Below, piece by piece: positions 18,296 to 25,223 of a stretch of DNA of 25,223 bases; position 1 is the stretch's first letter; every line of letters starts with the position of its first letter. Made by a program: the position numbers and the translations under genes. Source of the DNA: Hofstenia miamia (Eukaryota > Xenacoelomorpha > Acoela). The stretch lies in NCBI GenBank assembly GCA_004352715.1, contig SCFE01000060.1, forward strand, positions 49,665 through 74,887. The letters run 5' to 3'. The notes beneath the pieces are model-generated. The model was not told the origin of the DNA. It saw only the letters and a program-made list of their open reading frames with translations, and searched no databases.

Positions 18296-19200
18296 ATCAG
18301 CTTATTGTGTTTTAATTCAATGGTATGCTCTTCGCCAACAGCCTGGCCCACACTGATCATTCTGTAATTGAAGACTTCATGCTTGCTGTGGAGAAAGGAG
18401 ACCAAAGATTTCCTTTCCTGTTGATCCAGGTGAGGATGAGATGCATTAGTGACTGGGGGCACCCTAACAGGGCTAGCTGGCTCTCCCAGATCATGGACTG
18501 TGGTGCATATTGACAAACAGGTTATGGGTACATTCTTGATCCTGACTGGCACTCCTATCAGTTGCAACTGCGAGGCTCCTATTCTAACGGGAAAGTTAGC
18601 TCCATTCAATATGGTAACATGTGTCTTTCCATTTGATACTTTGCATAGATCAGGCAAAAATGAGACTCTGCATATGTATTTGCCCCACTATCCCGCGATC
18701 ATGACATCACCATTGATGTCGCTGCCAGAGGATACTGCAATCCTCATCAAATGCCTTGATTTATTTGAGAGGGTTCAGTTATGTTGAAAATGATCTCCTT
18801 CTTAGGAATTGTAATGAGTTGTGTTGCTTCCTGGTCTTTTATGGCTATTGTATTATTCTTATAATCTATTACACAAGAGTTTTGTTCCAAAAAGTCATTT
18901 CCCAATATGAGGTCGTAAGGGAGTTGGTGATCAGAAGTGTCCATGGTGAGAAGGTCCACTTGAAACAGTTCAGCATGGATATGAATTGAGGCATCCCACA
19001 ACTTTCCTTTGAGAGAGAGGGGGATTCCAGAAGCATTGATGAGCTTAACACAAGAGGAATCTAAGGATTCCCAGGTGAAACACAGCCCTCAGCAGTATTT
19101 GTTGCTGATGATGGAAGCAGCTGCTCCAGTGCCGACAGTGGCATTGAATATATTTCTGTTTATTTCTACTGGTATCAAATTTTTCCTTATAAGCTGAGTA
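18292..19200 (-). pseudogene. Gypsy aspartic protease and protease-RT linker
   Basis: The protease active-site triad reads Val-Gly-Thr-Gly-Ala-Ala-Ala-Ser where Asp-Thr-Gly-Ala/Ser is required: codon 19131-19133 is GGC, one transition from GAC. A TGA follows at 19089-19091. The C-terminal motif YDLILGNDFLEQ (ILG.DFL of retropepsins) is intact within 18747-19001. After a frame change, 18292-18657 encodes the usual linker (Ile-Leu-Asn...Pro-Val-Arg-Ile and HLDQQERKSLVSFLHSKHEVF) that precedes RT in Gypsy elements. The protease would mature the polyprotein as a dimer; this copy is inactive. Confidence 0.82.
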
Positions 19201-19246
19201 ATGATTAAAATGTTCTGCATGAGGTTGACAGGAGGTGCTGCTCCAG

Positions 19247-21000
19247 CTAATTTAAATCTTGTGATGTGGTGGGATCATTGGTTGCTAGGTCAACAAGGTT
19301 TTCGACCTGAGGTGAATTGTTGGGCTCATCTATGATAAATCCTTTGCCATCAGCAATTAGTTGTATCTTGGCTTTGCACTGGGATTTGAGGTGCCCCTTT
19401 TCTCCACAGGTAAAGCATTGAACCAAGGACATCTCAAACCCCTTTTTTGAGACTGCAGGCTTTCTCGTTTTGATCTGTTTCACACCAGAGAAACTAGTGA
19501 TGTCCTTGTCATATAAACCACACTAATGGCTTTCCAAATAATTTTATGCAGGCTCTCCTCTGGATCACATTTAACTTCCAGCCTGTTCCTGATGGATAAA
19601 CAGAAACCTTGACATATGTAGGAAAAATGATCGTGGCGTAAATGCTCACTCAATAGGCAGCTCAGTTGAAATAGTTGCTCAACCTGGGTAATATAGTTCA
19701 TTATGTCATTGCCAAACTTAAAGGACATGTCACACAGCAAGGTTTTATACTGGTGTTTGATGTGTGGAGCTCTATAGTGATCTTTGAAAAATCCAATCAA
19801 TAACTGGTAATTGGTCTTAATATTGTGCTCAAGCATCATATATTGGTTGTAAGCCAATCTGCTGAGGTAGAGTGGGAACTGTGACACTGCTGACTCCTGC
19901 AATTTTTTATATTGCTTCATTGTGAGCTCAAATAAAAAGAACCACTCATTGAAAGATTGTGATATGGCATCAATTTGGCTTTTACATTTCAGGAGAACAG
20001 AATGTTTACTGAACACCTGCATTTGTCTGTTAGACTCAAGAGGAAGAATGGACTTCCAATACCTTAGTTGATCTTTCATGCCTAATTGTCACTGAAGTGG
20101 GCTGGTGTTGCTTACATGCTCTCTGAAAGTAGGCACCACTACAGTGCTCACTGGGTCAGGCAACAATTGAACGTACCCAGTCTGAGGAGTAGCTCCAGTT
20201 GTGAGAATAGACACCTGAGTAAGAGCTGATTGTGTGAATGTGGGGTGACTGCTCAGAGAGTTGGCGCAAAGTGGAACAGAGTTAGGGATTACCAGAGAGT
20301 CCTCAAAAGAAGGAGCTCTATGTGTGGGGTGGCTCACACCAACTGATTGAACCATCTGCGCCACTCGGCCAATGATCCTTTCTGCTAGCTCATCCAAGGC
20401 TTTGTGGAGTACAGCATGAGTTACATACTCATCATTTCAGCATGAATGCACCTCCTCTCAGTGGTTTGAATTATTGACAGCATTCTTTAACTTGTGAATC
20501 TGCAATTCTAAGGCAATGGTTAACTCTAGCATCTGCCTTTCCATCCTCTGGTATGCCACATGCTGGGTATTAATTTCAGCCTGGAGAGACTCCACATGAC
20601 ATTAACTCTCCATCCTTAATGCCACTTGCTGAGATAAGGCTTCTTTCAGATGTTCAATTTCAGTGTGGTGAATGTCAAACTGCAGCATGGACTGGTTAGT
20701 GGCACTGACATGGCTGTGAGGATGACTAGGAATCAGAGGAGCATTCTGAGTGTTCAAAATATGGCGCAAGTTTCTATGAAATCCCAAGCTCATGGTGCTG
20801 GCATCGCTGTAAGGGATGGTTGCAGTGTTCTGATCCATCCTTTGCATAATTGGGGTAGGAGAATTGGGCTGAGAAAAATCAAGTAAAGGTCCAACAGTAC
20901 AAGGGGTAACGTTTGGGCTACCAACACTTGTACAGGGGACACTCCACATTGGAGAAGTCCCAAAAGTAGGAGAATAAGTAACAGTACAACTAGAATCCAT
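19247..21000 (-). pseudogene. Gypsy gag with CCHC zinc knuckle
   Basis: The ATG at 20998-21000 opens 132 codons (Pro/Ser/Thr-rich, then a helical coiled-coil-like part), stopped at 20602. The same frame resumes after stops near 20447 and 20435 and at 20089-20397, then as the capsid-like helical domain 19480-20079 (FNEWFFLFELTMKQYKK...). After a frame change the nucleocapsid part 19247-19483 holds CFTCGEKGHLKSQC, a perfect CX2CX4HX4C knuckle (19376-19417). Gag packages the RNA in particles. Identified by knuckle, position before protease and frame continuity; the N-terminal part alone is not recognisable. Confidence 0.75.
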
Positions 21001-21117
21001 AATAACTTAATAACAGAACAATAATTTCCAGTAACTGACAGTAGGGAGCACTTCCACAAACACAAAAGAAAACATGAGCCTGTAGAAGTAACAATGAGTA
21101 ACAGACCCAATTGGGGA

Positions 21118-21609
21118 NNNNNNNNNNNNNNNNNNNNNNNNNNNNNNNNNNNNNNNNNNNNNNNNNNNNNNNNNNNNNNNNNNNNNNNNNNNNNNNNNNN
21201 NNNNNNNNNNNNNNNNNNNNNNNNNNNNNNNNNNNNNNNNNNNNNNNNNNNNNNNNNNNNNNNNNNNNNNNNNNNNNNNNNNNNNNNNNNNNNNNNNNNN
21301 NNNNNNNNNNNNNNNNNNNNNNNNNNNNNNNNNNNNNNNNNNNNNNNNNNNNNNNNNNNNNNNNNNNNNNNNNNNNNNNNNNNNNNNNNNNNNNNNNNNN
21401 NNNNNNNNNNNNNNNNNNNNNNNNNNNNNNNNNNNNNNNNNNNNNNNNNNNNNNNNNNNNNNNNNNNNNNNNNNNNNNNNNNNNNNNNNNNNNNNNNNNN
21501 NNNNNNNNNNNNNNNNNNNNNNNNNNNNNNNNNNNNNNNNNNNNNNNNNNNNNNNNNNNNNNNNNNNNNNNNNNNNNNNNNNNNNNNNNNNNNNNNNNNN
21601 NNNNNNNNN
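21118..21609. other. Assembly gap (492 N)
   Basis: All bases are N. Left of it is the leader of the main element (ends at 21117); right of it is the middle of a second gag copy (21610). The gap is too short to hold a leader remainder plus an 0.86-kb LTR plus the missing gag, so either its length is wrong or the join is chimeric. Confidence 0.95.
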
Positions 21610-22332
21610 GAGCTAAGGATTACTGGAGAATCTTTGAAAGAAAGACCTGTATGTGCAGGGTGACTCACGTTGACTGATTTAACCATCTGCACCACTTGAC
21701 CAATGATCCTTTCAGCTAGTTCATCTAGAACATTGTTGAGTGTGACATGAGTTACATACTCATCATTTTGGCATGACTGCACCTCATCTCAGTGGTTTGA
21801 ACTATTAAAAGCATTCTTCAATTCATGAATCTGTAGTTCCAAAGCAATGATCAACTCCAGCATCTGCCTCTCCATTCTCTGGTATGCCACGTGCTGTGTG
21901 TTGATTTCAGCCTGGAGAGACTCCACGTGGCATTACTCTCCATCCTCAATGCCACTTGCTGTGATAAGGCCTTTTCAAATGTTGGATCTTGGCATGGTGG
22001 ATATCAAAATGTGGAATAGACTAATTTGTGGTGCCAGCATGGCTGTGAGGATGACTAGGAATCAGAGGAGCATTCTGAGTGTTCAAAATATGGCGCAAAT
22101 TTTGGTGAAATCCTGGGCTTGTGATGCTGGCATCACTGCAAGGGATGGTTGAAGTGTTATGATCCATCCTCTGTGTAATTGGTGTAGGAGAATTGGGCTG
22201 AGACAAATTGAGTAAAGGTCCAATGGTACAAGGGGAAATGTTCAGGCTACCAATGCTTGTACAGGGGATGACACTCCAAATCAGAGAGGTCCCAACAGTA
22301 GGAGAATAAGCAATAGTACAACTAGAATCCAT
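21610..22332 (-). pseudogene. Second, diverged Gypsy gag N-terminal copy
   Basis: From ATG at 22330-22332 (Met-Asp-Ser-Ser-Cys-Thr-Ile) it is homologous to 20290-21000, with many substitutions and a different set of lesions: the Arg-Met-Glu-Ser region has a one-base deletion instead of the TAA of the main copy. Stop TGA after ...Asn-His (CACTGAGA) is shared by both copies, while Cys-Gln (CAA) here is a stop in the main copy. The fragment is cut by the gap at 21609. It is therefore an older relative of the main element, not a recent duplicate. Confidence 0.75.
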
Positions 22333-22918
22333 AACAACTTAGCTAAAGNNNNNNNNNNNNNNNNNNNNNNNNNNNNNNNNNNNNNNNNNGGCTACCAATG
22401 CTTGTACAGGGGATGACACCCCAAATCAGAGAGGTCCCAACAGTAGGAGAATAAGCAATAGTACAACTAGAATCCATAACAACTTAGCTAAAGAACAATA
22501 ATTTCCAATAACTGACAGTAGGGAGCACTTCCATGAACACAAATAAAACATGGGGCTCATAGAAGGAGTGACAAGTAACAGACCAAATTGGGGAACACAG
22601 CAGTACTTGGTAATAAATCCAACTGGTAATAAATAAAACACATAAAGCACTTAGAAAATAAGACAAAATAAGGAGTTTAACATATGACATCAGCCAACCA
22701 GGACACACAAAGAGTTTTGGTTTCGTCATCACCTTCCAAGGGTGGAGAAGTTAGATTAAACATCAATTGGCAAACTTGCTCTGAAGTCCCACAATGATCA
22801 GGGGAAACAACTATCCCAGCTGATACACACCAAAACAAAAAACCTCTTAACATCCAAATCATCAAAAGAAACAACAAAAATAGATAGTTATCACGTCAGT
22901 GTCCTGTCATGGTTGCCA
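22333..22918 (-). other. Leader of second Gypsy copy, with 41-N gap and duplicated segment
   Basis: Aligned with the leader at 13181-13577. It is lengthened because 22245-22348 is repeated at 22390-22493 (104 bp, one mismatch) around 41 Ns. The right end GTCCTGTCATGGTTGCCA (22901-22918), read on the plus strand, looks like the last 18 bases of a tRNA ending in CCA and abuts the LTR: a clear primer-binding site. The minus-strand ORFs here (e.g. 22426-22650) are hydrophobic by-products and not supported. Confidence 0.6.
22349..22389. other. Assembly gap (41 N) between repeated ends
   Basis: The 104 bp left and right of the Ns are the same sequence with one difference, the typical sign of contig ends that overlap but were not merged. 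Confidence 0.9.
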
Positions 22919-23085
22919 TGTAGAATCATGGGCTGGTGGGGTAAGTTAGCTAGAAAACTAATTGAATCTGCAGAAGGTTTAAGTAGCTTTACATAACAGC
23001 CCTGATTCCAGAGAGTAGAATAAATAACAAGTGACTTATAGATATAACATTGGTAATTCATCAAAGTAAGTAACTACTTTAGGTA
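22919..23085 (-). repeat. Partial Gypsy LTR (5' LTR end of second copy)
   Basis: It starts TGTAGAATCATGGG next to the primer-binding site and aligns with 13578-13740 (shared: GAAAACTAATTGA, TCTGCAGAAGGTTTAA, TATAGATATAACATTGGTAATTCATC). The rest disappears into the 1000-N gap. Confidence 0.65.
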
Positions 23086-24085
23086 NNNNNNNNNNNNNNN
23101 NNNNNNNNNNNNNNNNNNNNNNNNNNNNNNNNNNNNNNNNNNNNNNNNNNNNNNNNNNNNNNNNNNNNNNNNNNNNNNNNNNNNNNNNNNNNNNNNNNNN
23201 NNNNNNNNNNNNNNNNNNNNNNNNNNNNNNNNNNNNNNNNNNNNNNNNNNNNNNNNNNNNNNNNNNNNNNNNNNNNNNNNNNNNNNNNNNNNNNNNNNNN
23301 NNNNNNNNNNNNNNNNNNNNNNNNNNNNNNNNNNNNNNNNNNNNNNNNNNNNNNNNNNNNNNNNNNNNNNNNNNNNNNNNNNNNNNNNNNNNNNNNNNNN
23401 NNNNNNNNNNNNNNNNNNNNNNNNNNNNNNNNNNNNNNNNNNNNNNNNNNNNNNNNNNNNNNNNNNNNNNNNNNNNNNNNNNNNNNNNNNNNNNNNNNNN
23501 NNNNNNNNNNNNNNNNNNNNNNNNNNNNNNNNNNNNNNNNNNNNNNNNNNNNNNNNNNNNNNNNNNNNNNNNNNNNNNNNNNNNNNNNNNNNNNNNNNNN
23601 NNNNNNNNNNNNNNNNNNNNNNNNNNNNNNNNNNNNNNNNNNNNNNNNNNNNNNNNNNNNNNNNNNNNNNNNNNNNNNNNNNNNNNNNNNNNNNNNNNNN
23701 NNNNNNNNNNNNNNNNNNNNNNNNNNNNNNNNNNNNNNNNNNNNNNNNNNNNNNNNNNNNNNNNNNNNNNNNNNNNNNNNNNNNNNNNNNNNNNNNNNNN
23801 NNNNNNNNNNNNNNNNNNNNNNNNNNNNNNNNNNNNNNNNNNNNNNNNNNNNNNNNNNNNNNNNNNNNNNNNNNNNNNNNNNNNNNNNNNNNNNNNNNNN
23901 NNNNNNNNNNNNNNNNNNNNNNNNNNNNNNNNNNNNNNNNNNNNNNNNNNNNNNNNNNNNNNNNNNNNNNNNNNNNNNNNNNNNNNNNNNNNNNNNNNNN
24001 NNNNNNNNNNNNNNNNNNNNNNNNNNNNNNNNNNNNNNNNNNNNNNNNNNNNNNNNNNNNNNNNNNNNNNNNNNNNNNNNNNNNN
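23086..24085. other. Assembly gap (exactly 1000 N)
   Basis: The round length suggests a placeholder or estimated gap. It separates the Gypsy LTR from the mariner-like remnant. ORFs spanning it are artefacts. Confidence 0.95.
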
Positions 24086-24335
24086 GATCGACGCGGCTCA
24101 ATCCCAAGTCGAAACACAATACTCCGATGATTTTTTTCTTTGGGCCTACTTGAAGTCCCGCGTGTATAGAGACAACCCCAAAACAATCGAGCAGCTGAAG
24201 TCATTGATTCGACATGAAATTCGAAATGTTTCGAATGAAATGTTAAGAAATTCAGTCAACAGCTTTCAACGTAGACTTCGTCTTCGCATTCAGGAGGATG
24301 GTCGTCACTTGACTGATGTGCTTTTTTATTCATAA
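24086..24335 (+). pseudogene. Mariner/Tc1-like transposase, C-terminal fragment
   Basis: Downstream of the gap the frame reads ...Ser-Asp-Asp-Phe-Phe-Leu-Trp-Ala-Tyr-Leu-Lys-Ser-Arg-Val-Tyr and continues to TAA at 24333-24335. The block DFFLWxYLKxxVY, followed by a helix (TIEQLKSLIRHEI) and RIQEDGRHLTDVLF, is the well-known C-terminus of mariner-type DD(34)D transposases. The Asp before Phe-Phe-Leu-Trp would be the third catalytic acid. The two other catalytic residues and the DNA-binding domain would lie in the gap or are lost. Within the visible part there is no stop or frame change, so it may be relatively young. Confidence 0.8.
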
Positions 24336-24501
24336 TATATTTTTGTATGAAATATTATTATTTTTGATATCATGGCTAACACACATGAAAAGTGCATTAC
24401 TTTTCCCTTCTTTCAAGCCTTATTAAGACTTTAAGGCTTTTTATACCTACAAAACTAGATGAAGTTGAAAAACATCCGTTCTTTATGCTCCACCCTGTAT
24501 A
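24336..24501 (+). mobile_element. 3' end and terminal inverted repeat of mariner-like transposon
   Basis: About 165 bp after the transposase stop the sequence reads TATGCTCCACCCTGTATA (24484-24501). CTCCACCCTG followed by TA is the reverse complement of the common mariner-type start TACAGGGTGGAG. The final TA (24500-24501) would be the target dinucleotide. A short hairpin (AAGCCTT / AAGGCTT, 24415-24439) lies between. The other end is not visible. Confidence 0.6.
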
Positions 24502-25223
24502 TCATAATGTTATCAGACTCACTGGAAAAGTGCTATGCTAAATCTAAGTTATTACCCCCACTAGGACAAAAACATTTTCAATATATGCTAGTACCGAAAC
24601 ATGAATTAACATTTTATTGGTGGACCAAAAGATATGATATGAGAAAGTCTTTTATTAATGATTTTGTTAACGAATTGTCTAACATTGATTTTTACCCCCA
24701 TGTATTACATGAAAAACATTAATGATAAAGTTGAATATTTTTATTCTGCAATGGAATTTGCAATGGCTCAATTTAACTTCCGTTATGTAAAAAAGAGTTC
24801 AAAAGATCCACCATGGATGCGGCCAACTATGAAAATTATTTTGGAAGAACAATACGATTCATTTTTCAATGAAATTAGGCATTTAAGAAAGTTCAGAAAA
24901 AATCTTGAGAAGAAAATCATTAATGCTAAACGGAAATGGGTCGAGAAAAACAAAACTGCGGATAAGATGTGAAATATTGTGCATGACATGAATGGGAAAG
25001 GAAACACGACAGCATTCTTGTAAATTCTTTTCATGGTGTTAGAGATGCCTTATCAATATAGGTACTAAATTCTTTGAATCTATGACGATTAATACATCCA
25101 AATATGACATTGACGATATTAGCCAGTTTGCACAAGATATTGATATGTTTATCACTCACTTTGAGACTCTTACTTATCTATTAAAGTTAAAAGACAAAAA
25201 AGCAACGGGGAATGATGGAATTC
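24502..25223 (+). pseudogene. LINE (non-LTR retrotransposon) fragment, endonuclease end to RT start
   Basis: The translation carries LPPLGQKHFQYMLVPKHE, equivalent to the endonuclease end LPPLGxSDHxxxxLxP with SDH lost. Then comes a linker with KDPPWMRPTMK (family DxPWxTxxxK), a Lys/Arg-rich helix, and finally LKDKKATGNDGI, the entry motif of the RT domain (KAxGxDGI). The reading frame shifts near 24715, has TGA at 24970-24972 where Trp is usual and TAA at 25021-25023. It begins exactly at the mariner end, so that transposon inserted into this LINE. The RT continues beyond the window. Family is jockey/CR1-like; subgroup undetermined. Confidence 0.75.

Larger units (their letters stand above)
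13578..21117 (-). mobile_element. Degenerate Ty3/Gypsy LTR retrotransposon
   Basis: Domain order on the minus strand is gag, CCHC zinc knuckle, aspartic protease, RT, RNase H, H2C2/integrase core, GPY/F, then an extra ORF and an LTR. RT and RNase H before integrase is the Ty3/Gypsy (Metaviridae) order, not Copia. The coding region changes frame at least five times and carries many in-frame stops. The 5' LTR of this copy is lost in or beyond the gap at 21118. No chromodomain is seen after integrase. It is dead: protease, RT and integrase each have a catalytic aspartate replaced. Confidence 0.9.

Noticed and set aside
20790-21782. 330-codon minus-strand ORF
   Set aside because: It joins one gag copy to an out-of-frame hydrophobic reading of the leader and gag of another copy through 492 Ns.
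23074-24204. 376- and 346-codon minus-strand ORFs
   Set aside because: Nearly all residues are undefined because of the 1000-N gap; the real part is antisense to the transposase fragment.

Overview
This is a eukaryotic, very probably metazoan (aquatic-invertebrate-like) genomic scaffold. It is AT-rich, has assembly gaps (four N runs plus one single N), TA microsatellites, tRNA-derived SINE-like heads, LINE pieces, a mariner/Tc1-type transposase remnant and a decayed Ty3/Gypsy element. There are no bacterial-style operons or ribosome-binding sites. I cannot name the species from the sequence alone.

Left part (1-3012): a possible non-autonomous transposon bounded by inverted GGCGCTCTGTC motifs (42-936), then the only candidate host gene. 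That gene is a chain of up to four short exons on the + strand (1649-2939) with plausible splice sites. It gives a small acidic/hydrophobic protein that I do not recognise.

Middle part (3013-12622): layered old repeats. A roughly 0.9 kb unit is repeated in tandem (3062-4130 and 4131-6403). Copy 1 carries a 190-bp LTR-like insert. Copy 2 is interrupted by a 1.35-kb LTR-like element with a 4-bp target duplication (ATTA). A second copy of that LTR-like element lies in opposite orientation at 7684-8843. Then follow two tRNA-like SINE heads, a miniature LTR element, a 180-bp satellite (three monomers), and a possible 1.6-kb MITE with terminal inverted motifs and an internal 30-bp minisatellite.

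Right part (12623-23085): dominated by a degenerate Ty3/Gypsy retrotransposon on the minus strand. Read from high to low coordinates it has gag with a CCHC knuckle, protease, reverse transcriptase, RNase H, integrase with a GPY/F module, an extra unexplained ORF region, and an LTR. It is interrupted by many stops and frame changes. Three catalytic aspartates (protease, RT, integrase) are substituted. Extra copies of the LTR-leader-gag end flank it on both sides: one is 99.6% identical (12847-13297) and one is more diverged (21610-23085). The identical copy abuts a single N, and a 41-N gap sits between two copies of a 104-bp segment, so parts of this layout are probably assembly artefacts.

Far right (24086-25223): the 3' end of a mariner-like transposon ending in a typical CTCCACCCTG terminus at a TA dinucleotide, joined directly to a decayed LINE (endonuclease tail to the start of RT) that runs off the window. 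Nothing here forms a working cellular pathway. The strongest content is the transposon archaeology, the small candidate gene, and the shared LTR/primer-binding junctions that tie several of the repeats into one retroelement lineage.
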